Part shown: positions 54,762-64,000 of the stretch, piece by piece | Numbering within the stretch: the stretch's first letter is position 1 | Layout: each line of letters starts with the position of its first letter | Assembly: GCF_013375935.1 (NCBI RefSeq) | Contig: NZ_CP056117.1 | Location: forward strand, 3,906,001-3,970,000 | DNA from: Enterobacter cloacae | Lineage (GTDB): Bacteria > Pseudomonadota > Gammaproteobacteria > Enterobacterales > Enterobacteriaceae | Reading direction: 5' to 3' | Length of the DNA: 64,000 nt | Translations under genes and position numbers: made by a program | Notes under the pieces: model-generated | Told to the model about the DNA's origin: nothing | Database searches by the model: none | Seen by the model: the letters and a program-made list of their open reading frames with translations, nothing else

Positions 54762-54872
54762 TTACATGTTCGCGACGATCGCGTCGCCAAACTCTGAGCA
54801 TTTCAGCAGCTTAGCGCCTTCAATACCTTCAACGATCCGGCCAGGGGCTTCGAACCATTCCATGTGACGCAG
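54762..54872 (-). pseudogene. icd: icd 3' fragment with in-frame 17-codon deletion
   Basis: Coding remnant of isocitrate dehydrogenase: [20 protein letters not shown] continuing to [15 protein letters not shown], compared with [17 protein letters not shown]...[17 protein letters not shown] in the intact gene. Seventeen codons are lost between the two short repeats. It lacks any start. It is probably the original chromosomal 3' end, displaced when an element inserted. Confidence 0.88.
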
Positions 54873-55315
54873 GAGTATTTCATCGGAAATTTGATTATTG
54901 ATGGATAGAAAAAGAAACACAACAGATAAATTATAATTTTAATGCAACCCTGGCTCCTCACCAACCAATGATTTAGCGTAACCATCTTTGGGATTGTTTG
55001 GTACTTTTGAGGATTAAGTAATTATTCACTTTCTGGTATTGGCGTATCCCTATTTTCTCCCACGGCCTATACTTTCAGTTTGCTCTCTGGCTGCAGCCAT
55101 TTGCATAAGCTTCCCGCAGCGTTGATAATGCGGGCGAACGCTGAGTGGGTATGAGAACCTTCTTTGTCGCAGTAAAGCCGTAATTTTGCTCTTTCAAACG
55201 CAACGGGGGACGTTGCTGCATATGATCTCCTGCTTAGCCGAAGCTATTGCTTCTGACGAGGCAGCTCGGTTAGCATTAGGATAAATTATCAATATTTCAA
55301 GATAAGGGGAAGAGC
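54873..55315. other. Non-coding left part of the icd island
   Basis: About 440 bases, A+T-rich, with no recognised genes apart from a doubtful 48-codon frame. No integrase, excisionase or phage gene is seen, so the element is a decayed remnant. Confidence 0.6.
55075..55221 (-). CDS. Hypothetical 48-aa protein in the icd island
   Basis: Not recognised. MQQRPPLRLKEQNYGFTATK is basic and soluble-looking, with a good GGAG five bases before the ATG at 55221. It could be a remnant of a phage or transposon gene or chance. Confidence 0.3.
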   Translation of the reverse strand: MQQRPPLRLKEQNYGFTATKKVLIPTQRSPALSTLREAYANGCSQRAN

Positions 55316-56407
55316 GTGATCAAATGGCTTAGGAAAGCAAACAGATCAAAAAATTATTATCTGAAAAGGACGAAATTAAAGCTTAAGCTTAGCCTCTTAA
55401 GTGAAATTACTGCTCGCGCTCGCTCTAAAAATATCGGTCATGATTTAGGCACAGATCATTTAGTAATCCCTTTCATCGCTAAGGGTATCGGAGATGCGGT
55501 TGTTATCGGGGGAGTGATTGATACTCTGGTGAAAAACGATTTCCAGGTCTCTGTTATTGCTGATAAAAAAACGCATTTTTTATTTAAGGAATGGACGACA
55601 TTAGCAGGTTTGTATTTATATGAACCTCATAATAAAAAACCTTTGCTTAATGAACTGAAGAAAATAGGGCCCTTCGCGTTCATTGACTCGCATGAGATTA
55701 CTCATTCAAATATTGATACATTCAATTTAATTAGACTTACCAAGCCTTTTAGAACAGTCGGCTTTACGGAAAAGTATCGAATTTATGATGAAGTCATCAA
55801 TATTAAACATCCTCAGTCACACATAAGCACCAGGTATGTAGATTTACTTGAACGCTTAGGTATCTCGGTAACAGATTATGATTATTCTGTAATCATTCCT
55901 GAAAAAGATGCTGCAGCCGCCCGGAAATTCATGCAAAAAACCACCGATAAAAAGATAATTTCCTTTATTCCTTACGGTAGCGTTAGTGAACGTTTTTTCT
56001 CCGACTTACAAATTGAAGCTATAACGAACCATATTTCAAAATACAGTCATTCATATCACACGATCATCATCGGTGAACAACACAAAATTGCCACTATCCC
56101 TGATTCAGAGAATGTTACAAAAAACACAGTTCCATCATTCTTTTCAGCTGCACAGATAATTAAAGATAGCGAGCTTATCATTTCGCCAGATACATCATTT
56201 GTACATGTCTCAAGAGCTTTTAACAAAAAAATTATATGCGTCTACCCCTTCAAGATTATCGGCGAATCTGCTGATAACGCCGATGTTTGGGGGCCAAATT
56301 ATAAATCAGCAATACAGCTTAGATTGAAAGAACGCCGCGTTATGGATGCCGATGTTCGACCTATACTAAATATGATAGATGAACAATTGAAAGATATAAC
56401 AAATTAA
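55316..56407 (+). CDS. Glycosyltransferase family 9 protein (heptosyltransferase-like)
   Basis: Predicted cytoplasmic or membrane-associated sugar transferase acting on LPS or a similar glycan. The 363-aa protein starts at a GTG with GGGGAA upstream; a basic N-terminus (LRKANRSKNYYLKRTKLKLK) is typical of enzymes that lie on the inner membrane. The GT9 C-terminal nucleotide-sugar motif is seen in LIISPDTSFVHVSRAFNKKI, and the Rossmann start in HLVIPFIAKGIGDAVVIGG. It is much richer in A+T than its neighbours, so it was acquired. It is the only full gene of the icd island. Confidence 0.82.
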   Translation: MIKWLRKANRSKNYYLKRTKLKLKLSLLSEITARARSKNIGHDLGTDHLVIPFIAKGIGDAVVIGGVIDTLVKNDFQVSVIADKKTHFLFKEWTTLAGLYLYEPHNKKPLLNELKKIGPFAFIDSHEITHSNIDTFNLIRLTKPFRTVGFTEKYRIYDEVINIKHPQSHISTRYVDLLERLGISVTDYDYSVIIPEKDAAAARKFMQKTTDKKIISFIPYGSVSERFFSDLQIEAITNHISKYSHSYHTIIIGEQHKIATIPDSENVTKNTVPSFFSAAQIIKDSELIISPDTSFVHVSRAFNKKIICVYPFKIIGESADNADVWGPNYKSAIQLRLKERRVMDADVRPILNMIDEQLKDITN

Positions 56408-56442
56408 GGTTTCGTATAGATATAAATATAATATCGTGATCG

Positions 56443-56570
56443 AATTTTACTCAGTCTTCTCAGGTCTCTCTATGTTTATGGCCTGAGGCTCACTCACTCC
56501 TGGCAATTGCTTAAAGTTTGCAAATTTTTAAAAATATGCATGAATTGGTTATTTCATTCTGAGTAAAATT
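56443..56570. repeat. 12-bp inverted repeats AATTTTACTCAG/CTGAGTAAAATT
   Basis: The arms at 56443-56454 and 56559-56570 flank 104 bases downstream of the glycosyltransferase gene. There is no ORF inside. This could be a MITE-like remnant, or one long-range RNA hairpin; no target-site duplication could be confirmed. Confidence 0.45.
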
Positions 56571-56611
56571 GAACAGCGCGCGTTTATTTCAATAACCGTT
56601 ATAAGCTAAAA

Positions 56612-56825
56612 ATAAAAAACGGGAACCCTCAGGCTCCCGTTCACGTTTAACCCAGCGAGTGGATTACATGTTCGCGATGATCGCGTCGCCAAACTCTGAG
56701 CATTTCAGCAGCTTAGCGCCTTCCATCAGACGTTCGAAGTCATAGGTAACGGTTTTGGCGTTGATCGCGCCTTCCATACCTTTAACGATCAGGTCTGCGG
56801 CTTCGAACCATTCCATATGACGCAG
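56612..56825 (-). repeat. icd 3' end, copy B (full-length partner of the duplication)
   Basis: Intact 214-base partner of 54710-54872. The island lies between the two copies. In integrative elements at icd this copy is brought in by the element and completes the gene. Confidence 0.88.
56616..56641 (-). terminator. Terminator of icd
   Basis: AACGGGA/TCCCGTT hairpin with inner CC/GG pairs and an A-run on the left, giving a T-run on the minus strand. Confidence 0.85.
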
Positions 56826-57914
56826 CATCATCTCTGCGGACAGGATGATAGAGCCCGGGTTCACTTTGTCCTGCCCCGCGTATTTAGGTGCAGTACCGTG
56901 GGTCGCTTCGAACAGCGCGCACTCGTCACCGATGTTCGCGCCAGGCGCGATACCGATACCGCCAACCTGCGCCGCCAGGGCGTCAGAGATGTAGTCACCG
57001 TTCAGGTTCATACAGGCGATGACGTCATATTCAGCAGGACGCAGCAGGATCTGCTGCAGGAACGCATCGGCAATCACATCTTTAATGACGATCTCTTTGC
57101 CGGTGTTCGGGTTCTTGATCTTCTGCCACGGGCCGCCGTCGATCGGTTCACCGCCGAACTCTTCGGTCGCCAGCTGGTAGCCCCAGTCTTTGAACGCGCC
57201 TTCGGTAAACTTCATGATGTTGCCTTTGTGAACCAGGGTCACAGAGTCACGGTCGTTGGTGATCGCGTATTCGATGGCTGCACGCACCAGACGCTTGGTC
57301 CCTTCTTCGGAGCACGGCTTGATACCGATACCGCAGTGCTCAGGGAAGCGGATTTTCTTCACGCCCATCTCTTCACGCAGGAATTTAATCACTTTTTCCG
57401 CATCAGCAGAGTCCGCTTTCCATTCGATACCGGCGTAAATGTCTTCTGAGTTTTCACGGAAGATAACCATGTCGGTCAGCTCAGGGTGCTTAACCGGGCT
57501 TGGGGTGCCCTGATAATAACGTACCGGGCGCAGGCACACGTACAGATCCAGCTCCTGACGCAGCGCCACGTTCAGGGAGCGAATGCCGCCGCCGACGGGG
57601 GTGGTCAGTGGGCCTTTGATAGCTACGCGATAGTCGCGGATCAGGTCCAGCGTTTCGGCTGGCAGCCAGACGTCCTGGCCATAAATTTGAGTCGATTTTT
57701 CACCGGTGTAAATTTCCATCCAGGAAATTTTACGCTCGCCTTTGTAGGCTTTCTCAACAGCGGCATCAACCACTTTCAGCATTGCCGGGGTAACGTCTAC
57801 GCCGATACCATCACCTTCGATGAACGGGATAATCGGGTTGTGAGGAACGTTAATCTTGCCGTTTTGCAGGGTGATCTTTTTACCTTCCGCCGGAACAACT
57901 ACTTTGCTTTCCAT
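56664..57914 (-). CDS. icd: Isocitrate dehydrogenase (NADP) Icd
   Basis: TCA-cycle enzyme converting isocitrate to 2-oxoglutarate. The 416 aa equal E. coli Icd. The active-site serine phosphorylated by AceK lies in [13 protein letters not shown] (near residue 113); the substrate and metal-binding aspartates in [10 protein letters not shown] are present. The reading frame is intact to the stop even though its 3' end is a phage-type attachment site. It is divergent from rluE. Confidence 0.97.
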   Translation of the reverse strand: MESKVVVPAEGKKITLQNGKINVPHNPIIPFIEGDGIGVDVTPAMLKVVDAAVEKAYKGERKISWMEIYTGEKSTQIYGQDVWLPAETLDLIRDYRVAIKGPLTTPVGGGIRSLNVALRQELDLYVCLRPVRYYQGTPSPVKHPELTDMVIFRENSEDIYAGIEWKADSADAEKVIKFLREEMGVKKIRFPEHCGIGIKPCSEEGTKRLVRAAIEYAITNDRDSVTLVHKGNIMKFTEGAFKDWGYQLATEEFGGEPIDGGPWQKIKNPNTGKEIVIKDVIADAFLQQILLRPAEYDVIACMNLNGDYISDALAAQVGGIGIAPGANIGDECALFEATHGTAPKYAGQDKVNPGSIILSAEMMLRHMEWFEAADLIVKGMEGAINAKTVTYDFERLMEGAKLLKCSEFGDAIIANM

Positions 57915-58004
57915 TAACCTCTCCTTCGAGCGCTTCTGGTTGTTACTGATCTTATGTTAATAAATTGTAATGAGCCTTCCGATAGTACCTGATTGTCCGA
58001 CGCC

Positions 58005-58033
58005 ATGAAAGGTCTTCGTTATTAGGCTATAAT
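58005..58033 (+). promoter_or_regulatory. Sigma-70 promoter of rluE
   Basis: ATGAAA (-35, 58005-58010), 17-bp spacer, TATAAT (-10, 58028-58033). The -10 is a perfect match and overlaps the first in-frame ATG at 58032, which would put the transcript start near 58040. Confidence 0.75.
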
Positions 58034-58061
58034 GCGGCAATTGATAAAGCCTGAAAATACC

Positions 58062-58694
58062 ATGAAGAAAACTTCTTTTAGAAAACACCGGGTTGAGCGA
58101 TTCAGCTCACGACAAGCTCCCAGAAAAACCCCAGAAACCCAGCCGACGCGGGTGATTCTGTTCAATAAACCCTACGATGTATTGCCGCAGTTCACCGACG
58201 AGGCCGGGCGCAGCACGCTTAAAGAATACATCCCGGTTCAGGGCGTCTATGCAGCCGGGCGACTGGATCGCGACAGCGAGGGACTGTTGGTTTTAACCAA
58301 CGATGGCGCCCTGCAGGCGAAGCTCACCCAGCCGGGCAAACGGACCGGGAAAATTTACTTTGTGCAGGTTGAAGGCGAGCCGGACGACGAGACGCTGGTA
58401 AAGCTGCGCAACGGCGTAACGTTAAACGACGGCCCCACCCTGCCCGCTGGTATTGAACGCGTGAATGAACCGGAGTGGCTGTGGCCGCGCAATCCGCCCA
58501 TCCGTGAACGCAAATCCATACCCACCAGCTGGCTTAAGATCACCCTTTATGAAGGCCGCAACCGTCAGGTTCGCCGTATGACCGCGCACGTGGGCTTCCC
58601 TACCCTTCGCCTGATTCGCTACGCCATGGGCAGCTACACGCTGGACTCGCTGGCAAACGGGGAATGGCGGGACGTTACCCCTAAGGAGAAATAA
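58062..58694 (+). CDS. rluE: 23S rRNA pseudouridine(2457) synthase RluE
   Basis: Modifies U2457 of 23S rRNA. The 210-aa form (220 aa if read from 58032) has the RsuA/RluB/E/F-type catalytic loop [17 protein letters not shown] (catalytic Asp) and the RNA-binding block [21 protein letters not shown] chose the internal ATG at 58062 because the upstream ATG lies inside a perfect -10 promoter box; [16 protein letters not shown] is the usual tail-like opening. Stop and nudJ start overlap in TAATG. Confidence 0.93.
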   Translation: MKKTSFRKHRVERFSSRQAPRKTPETQPTRVILFNKPYDVLPQFTDEAGRSTLKEYIPVQGVYAAGRLDRDSEGLLVLTNDGALQAKLTQPGKRTGKIYFVQVEGEPDDETLVKLRNGVTLNDGPTLPAGIERVNEPEWLWPRNPPIRERKSIPTSWLKITLYEGRNRQVRRMTAHVGFPTLRLIRYAMGSYTLDSLANGEWRDVTPKEK

Positions 58695-59167
58695 TGTTCA
58701 AACCTCATGTTACGGTTGCCTGCGTGGTTCACGCTCAGGGAAAATTTCTGGTTGTAGAAGAGAGTATCAACGGCAAGGCGCTGTGGAATCAGCCTGCCGG
58801 GCATCTTGAAGCTAATGAAACCTTACTGCAGGCAGCAAAGCGCGAGCTGTGGGAGGAAACAGGCATCCGCGCCGAGCCGCAGCACTTCATTCGCATGCAC
58901 CAGTGGATTGCGCCTGACCAAACCCCTTTCCTGCGCTTTTTATTCGCCGTTGAGCTTAACGAAACGTGCGCCACTGAACCGCATGATGACGATATCGACC
59001 GCTGCCTGTGGGTCACGGCAGACGAGATACTGAACGCGCCAAACCTGCGCTCGCCGCTGGTTGCGGAAAGCATTCGCTGCTGGCAATCTGCTGGCCGCCT
59101 GCCGCTGGATGTCATCGGCGCGTTTAACTGGCCGTTTACAGAGGGTGTCAACGGTGGGGGGGCGTGA
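58694..59167 (+). CDS. nudJ: Nudix phosphatase NudJ
   Basis: Hydrolyses nucleoside tri- and diphosphates and HMP-PP (a thiamine precursor) in E. coli. The 157-aa protein has the Nudix box [20 protein letters not shown] followed by TGI. It starts one base into the rluE stop with AAGGAG upstream, so it is tightly coupled. mnmA follows after 40 bases. Confidence 0.95.
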   Translation: MFKPHVTVACVVHAQGKFLVVEESINGKALWNQPAGHLEANETLLQAAKRELWEETGIRAEPQHFIRMHQWIAPDQTPFLRFLFAVELNETCATEPHDDDIDRCLWVTADEILNAPNLRSPLVAESIRCWQSAGRLPLDVIGAFNWPFTEGVNGGGA

Positions 59168-59207
59168 TAGAATACGCCGCCTTGAAGTTCAATGTCGTGA
59201 GTATTCC

Positions 59208-60320
59208 ATGTCAGATAACAGCCAGAAAAAAGTGATCGTCGGCATGTCCGGCGGTGTCGACTCCTCCGTTTCCGCCTACCTGTTGCAGCAGCAGGGCTAT
59301 AAGGTGGAGGGCCTGTTCATGAAGAGCTGGGAGGAAGACGATGGCGAGGAATACTGCACTGCCGCTGCGGATCTCGCCGATGCGCAGGCCGTGTGCGACA
59401 AGCTCGGCATCGAACTGCACACCGTTAACTTTGCCGCAGAATACTGGGACAACGTCTTTGAACTCTTCCTCGAAGAGTACAAAGCTGGCCGCACGCCTAA
59501 CCCGGACATTCTGTGCAACAAAGAGATCAAATTTAAAGCCTTCCTGGAATTCGCCGCTGAAGACCTGGGCGCGGATTACATCGCGACCGGCCATTACGTG
59601 CGTCGTGCAGACGTGAATGGCAAAAGCCAGCTGCTGCGCGGTCTGGACGGCAATAAAGATCAGAGCTACTTCCTTTATACGCTGAGCCACGAACAGATTG
59701 CCCAAAGCCTGTTCCCGGTCGGCGAGCTGGAAAAGCCGGAAGTGCGTAAAATCGCTGAAGAGCTGGATCTGATCACCGCGAAGAAAAAAGACTCCACCGG
59801 TATCTGCTTTATCGGCGAGCGCAAGTTCCGCGAGTTCCTCGGCCGCTACCTGCCTGCACAGCCGGGTAAAATTGTTACCGTTGACGGCGACGAAATTGGC
59901 CAGCACCAGGGGCTGATGTACCACACCCTTGGCCAGCGTAAAGGTCTGGGTATTGGCGGCACCAAAGACGGCAGCGAAGACCCGTGGTACGTGGTCGACA
60001 AAGACGTCGAAAATAATATTCTGATTGTGGCTCAGGGTCATGACCATCCGCGTCTGATGTCCGTTGGCCTCGTCGCGCAGCAGCTGCACTGGGTCGATCG
60101 CGAGCCGCTGAAAGGCACGCTGCGCTGCACCGTGAAAACGCGCTACCGTCAGACGGATATTCCCTGCACCGTTACCGCGCTGGATGACGATCGCATTGAC
60201 GTGCGTTTCGACGAACCGGTTTCCGCCGTTACCCCTGGCCAGTCAGCCGTCTTCTACAGCGGCGAAATTTGCCTCGGCGGTGGGATCATTGAACAGCGCC
60301 TGCCGCTGCCTGCTGTTTAA
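59208..60320 (+). CDS. mnmA: tRNA-specific 2-thiouridylase MnmA
   Basis: Adds sulfur to wobble U34 of glutamate, glutamine and lysine tRNAs, taking persulfide from TusE. The 370-aa protein has the PP-loop GMSGGVDSS (near residue 12-20) and the two catalytic cysteines in [12 protein letters not shown] and [12 protein letters not shown] chose the ATG at 59208 (MSDNSQ), close to the E. coli length of 368; the longer frame upstream overlaps nudJ. hflD and purB follow. Confidence 0.97.
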   Translation: MSDNSQKKVIVGMSGGVDSSVSAYLLQQQGYKVEGLFMKSWEEDDGEEYCTAAADLADAQAVCDKLGIELHTVNFAAEYWDNVFELFLEEYKAGRTPNPDILCNKEIKFKAFLEFAAEDLGADYIATGHYVRRADVNGKSQLLRGLDGNKDQSYFLYTLSHEQIAQSLFPVGELEKPEVRKIAEELDLITAKKKDSTGICFIGERKFREFLGRYLPAQPGKIVTVDGDEIGQHQGLMYHTLGQRKGLGIGGTKDGSEDPWYVVDKDVENNILIVAQGHDHPRLMSVGLVAQQLHWVDREPLKGTLRCTVKTRYRQTDIPCTVTALDDDRIDVRFDEPVSAVTPGQSAVFYSGEICLGGGIIEQRLPLPAV

Positions 60321-60347
60321 ACCGATAGCACACATAAAGGAGACCGT

Positions 60348-62367
<2,020 letters not shown>

Positions 62368-62374
62368 TCACTCT

Positions 62375-62406
62375 CCCCCTTTCCGGCCGGAAAGGGGGCT
62401 GCTTTT
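62375..62406 (+). terminator. Terminator after purB
   Basis: Perfect 12-bp stem CCCCCTTTCCGG (62375-62386) / CCGGAAAGGGGG (62387-62398), then CTGCTTTTT. Confidence 0.88.
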
Positions 62407-62474
62407 TGGTATCGCGCCATTCTTCCGGATGGCGGACGCTTTTAATATTCCGGCACCCTCACGCCTTGCAGTGG

Positions 62475-62867
62475 TTAAAGCATAGTATTGGATTGATTGT
62501 TATTTTTCGGCGTGGAATAACTTTGCGGAATATACCGCTTCAGCCCGAACGGGCACAGTTTGAACTGGCAAGGTGCCTCAACCGAGCACGGGCGATCCAT
62601 CTCCTGCCGATTCCCTGGGCATTCATTTTTCTTCCTGAACCCCATCCAGCCTATTGATGAAAAGGGCATTGCCTGCGCAATCCAGACCCGTCGGCGTCTG
62701 TCGTTAATCAGGATCCCTTCGTTTGAGGTAGTGATAATCTCACCTGCACGAACGTAATAATCGCCCTTAAGCCATAAAATGTAATTCAGGCCATAGTGTG
62801 TTTCAACTTTGCAAAAGATAGTGCCGCTTTCCGGACTCGCAATAGTCTCAACAACCTTCCATTCCAT
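62475..62867 (-). CDS. Hypothetical 130-aa protein
   Basis: Not recognised. The N-terminal half (MEWKVVETIASPESGTIFCK, then YILWLKGDYYVRAGEIITTS) looks like a small beta-rich domain; the C-terminal third is Cys/Pro/Lys-rich and less protein-like (QFKLCPFGLKRYIPQS). No signal or membrane span. Base use is more A+T-rich than the flanking purB. It could be an acquired orphan; the E. coli neighbours of purB (phoP, phoQ) are not here. Confidence 0.5.
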   Translation of the reverse strand: MEWKVVETIASPESGTIFCKVETHYGLNYILWLKGDYYVRAGEIITTSNEGILINDRRRRVWIAQAMPFSSIGWMGFRKKNECPGNRQEMDRPCSVEAPCQFKLCPFGLKRYIPQSYSTPKNNNQSNTML

Positions 62868-63256
62868 AAGCCCCTCTTTACTCGATATTCCGCCGGTTTG
62901 TTGTGTGAAAATGCTGCTTTTATGGTATCTGTTATGAAAATCTAATTTCGCACCATAAAATAAGTGTAGACACAGATTTATCGAATGAGAACATCCTTAC
63001 AAAAAAAGTGGCAATATTTACAAAACTCATGTGCAGCTTACGCGTGTCACAGATAAGAAATCGGCTTGAAACATAAGATAAGAAGAATGAAAGGCTGTTT
63101 TCCGGGCGCTTGATTTACGGTCTGCCTTCTCGCCTGGCAAATTGAAACGCACCTGAATGAAGGTCAGAGCAAAGATTGCCCGGGTGTCGCCGATGGGTTT
63201 GAACGTTTATGAACTCATAAAGTCTAATAAACATACTCAACCAAAGAAGGATCGTT
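62868..63256. other. A+T-rich intergenic region
   Basis: About 390 bases without a convincing gene; it includes A-runs and TCACAGATAAGAAATCGG-like sequence, and promoters for the genes on either side are likely. A 74-codon minus-strand frame over 63115-63339 is judged a shadow. Confidence 0.5.
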
Positions 63257-63358
63257 ATGACAGCATTTATGATCGCTACTGCCGTGGCAGTGGTTCTTGG
63301 GCTGATGATATTGAGCCTGGTTAAAATCGGCATCAGCACATCGAATAATCCCGATTAA
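63257..63358 (+). CDS. Small hydrophobic peptide (33 aa)
   Basis: MTAFMIATAVAVVLGLMILS then LVKIGISTSNNPD: one membrane span with a short polar tail. AAGGA lies eight bases before the ATG. Unrecognised, but its shape and good ribosome site are typical of real small membrane proteins. Confidence 0.55.
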   Translation: MTAFMIATAVAVVLGLMILSLVKIGISTSNNPD

Positions 63359-63498
63359 CTGCTTTAAGCTTTAGCCCGCTTAGCGTATGGAATCGCTGGA
63401 TGGTTCTTTGTTGCCAGAGCCGCCAGGATACCTGTACTTATCAAACTCAACGCAAATAAAAAGGCCGCCTTAAGCAGCCTCTTTGAAAAATTATCCGT

Positions 63499-63666
63499 TC
63501 AACGGGCGGGTTCACTCGTTACATCCTCATTCGGGAGCGGGTAAAACGGTGCCTCCTGAGACAGATACTCCTGATAATCACCCCTCTGTAACAGCGACAG
63601 CTCTGCGCAAAGTTCCTGTTCGCCGTAGTCGACCCGCTTTGAAAACTGAAAGAAGAATTTCATCAT
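63499..63666 (-). CDS. Hypothetical 55-aa protein downstream of the DUF1971 gene
   Basis: MMKFFFQFSKRVDYGEQELC, then a soluble acidic sequence ending TSEPAR. Not recognised. It lies 54 bases downstream of the DUF1971 gene on the same strand, the place taken by yoaG in the E. coli yeaR-yoaG operon, though it is not YoaG-like. The ribosome site is weak. Confidence 0.45.
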   Translation of the reverse strand: MMKFFFQFSKRVDYGEQELCAELSLLQRGDYQEYLSQEAPFYPLPNEDVTSEPAR

Positions 63667-63687
63667 ACCGTTTCTGTTCTCTGATGC

Positions 63688-63714
63688 GGCTCCCTGGTTG
63701 TGGTTGAGGGAGCC
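63688..63714. repeat. Hairpin between the DUF1971 gene and the 55-aa ORF
   Basis: GGCTCCCT (63688-63695) / AGGGAGCC (63707-63714), a perfect 8-bp stem; there is no T-run, so it may be a processing or stability element in the presumed operon. Confidence 0.55.
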
Positions 63715-63720
63715 AGACGA

Positions 63721-64000
63721 CTATGCTTTTTTAGCGCTGTAAACTTCTTCACCAGCGAAGGAAGGTTCAGCCCAGAAGTTGATATTAAACTGAGCATCAT
63801 CGGTCATCTCAATGCGATGCCAGTACTGTGGTGGGCTGGTTGCGAAGCTGCCAGCGTTTATTACCACTTTCACTTCCGGCTCTGTCGCCTCTTCATTCGC
63901 AAAGCCATAGTAGGTCACTGTTCCTTCCATAACGCAAAGCTGACCAAAGACTCCGGCAGCGGTATTGTGATGGCTGAGAAGAGCAGCTGGAACATTTTCC
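63721..64000 (-). CDS. DUF1971 (YeaR/TehB N-terminal-like) protein, C-terminal part
   Basis: About 93 residues before the stop at 63721, cut by the window edge at the N-terminus. PAALLSHHNTAAGVFGQLCV, VINAGSFATSPPQYWHRIEM and DDAQFNINFWAEPSF match the cupin-like DUF1971 family, which includes E. coli YeaR, a nitrate/NarL-induced protein of unknown function. A methionine at 63930 could look like a start, but the conserved family sequence continues upstream to the edge, so the real start is outside. Confidence 0.85.
   Translation of the reverse strand, partial: ENVPAALLSHHNTAAGVFGQLCVMEGTVTYYGFANEEATEPEVKVVINAGSFATSPPQYWHRIEMTDDAQFNINFWAEPSFAGEEVYSAKKA

Larger units (their letters stand above)
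54710..54872 (-). repeat. Duplicate of the icd 3' end (attachment-site remnant, copy A)
   Basis: This 163-base stretch repeats 56612-56825, including the icd terminator, with about nine mismatches and one 51-base gap. The gap falls exactly between the two copies of GCGCCTTCCAT in the intact gene (56716 and 56767), so it is a deletion by short-repeat recombination. The two copies flank 54873-56611. Phage 21 and the e14 element integrate in icd and leave this kind of duplicated 3' end. Confidence 0.9.

Noticed and set aside
63115..63339. 74-codon minus-strand frame after purB
   Set aside because: Antisense to the better-supported 33-aa peptide; N-terminal hydrophobic part is simply its complement.

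Overview
The window is chromosomal DNA of a member of the Enterobacteriaceae. Nearly every gene has a recognisable E. coli K-12 counterpart, and long blocks keep the E. coli order: chb-osmE-nadE-cho-ves-spy-ast-xthA-ynj-gdhA-topB-selD-ydjA-sppA-ansA-pncA, then yeaC-msrB-gapA-yeaD-mipA-yeaG-yeaH, yeaL-nimR-nimT-yeaO-yoaF-dgcP-yoaK-yoaJ-yeaQ, and icd/rluE-nudJ-mnmA-hflD-purB. The G+C-rich codon use, the extra chitinase and alpha-xylosidase genes and the way the blocks are joined suggest Enterobacter, Lelliottia or a close relative rather than Escherichia; the species cannot be fixed from sequence alone.

Layout. 1-5.0 kb: chitobiose utilisation operon chbBCARFG (minus strand; chbG cut by the window edge). 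5.1-8.7 kb: osmE, nadE, the LexA-controlled nuclease cho, a frameshifted ves, and the periplasmic chaperone spy. 9.0-15.1 kb: arginine succinyltransferase operon astCADBE behind a clear sigma-54 promoter. 15.5-23.6 kb: xthA, a TVP38-type membrane protein, the ynjBCD ABC transporter with the rhodanese ynjE, and ynjF-ynjA and nudG-ynjH. 23.8-34.8 kb: gdhA, topB, selD, ydjA, sppA, ansA, pncA, a secreted GH18 chitinase, yeaC, msrB. 35.1-42.3 kb: gapA with its CRP site, yeaD, mipA, the sigma-54-type yeaGH operon, yeaK, yoaI. 42.6-46.0 kb: an alpha-xyloside transporter and GH31 glycosidase, an insertion relative to K-12. 46.1-52.3 kb: yeaL, nimR/nimT, a CTP-synthase-tail protein, yeaO, yoaF, dgcP, yoaK, yoaJ, yeaQ. 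52.4-54.7 kb: a Fur-box-controlled RyhB-type small RNA, a YncL-like peptide, a CSS-EAL c-di-GMP phosphodiesterase, ymjA. 54.7-56.6 kb: an A+T-rich remnant island integrated in the 3' end of icd, carrying a family 9 glycosyltransferase. 56.7-62.4 kb: icd, then rluE-nudJ-mnmA-hflD-purB. 62.4-64.0 kb: small accessory genes, ending in a partial DUF1971 (YeaR-like) gene.

How it works together. The chitin side is the most striking. The chbB-chbC spacer carries a near-perfect complement of the small RNA ChiX (the known decoy), and the secreted chitinase 28 kb away has a perfect 12-nt ChiX complement lying directly over its Shine-Dalgarno sequence. That predicts a circuit in which chitobiose-induced chb mRNA titrates ChiX and releases chitinase translation. 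Nitrogen-stress functions (ast, yeaGH) share sigma-54 promoters. The icd locus shows a partly deleted duplicate of the icd 3' end, the signature of phage 21/e14-type integration, with a probable LPS-modifying gene left behind.
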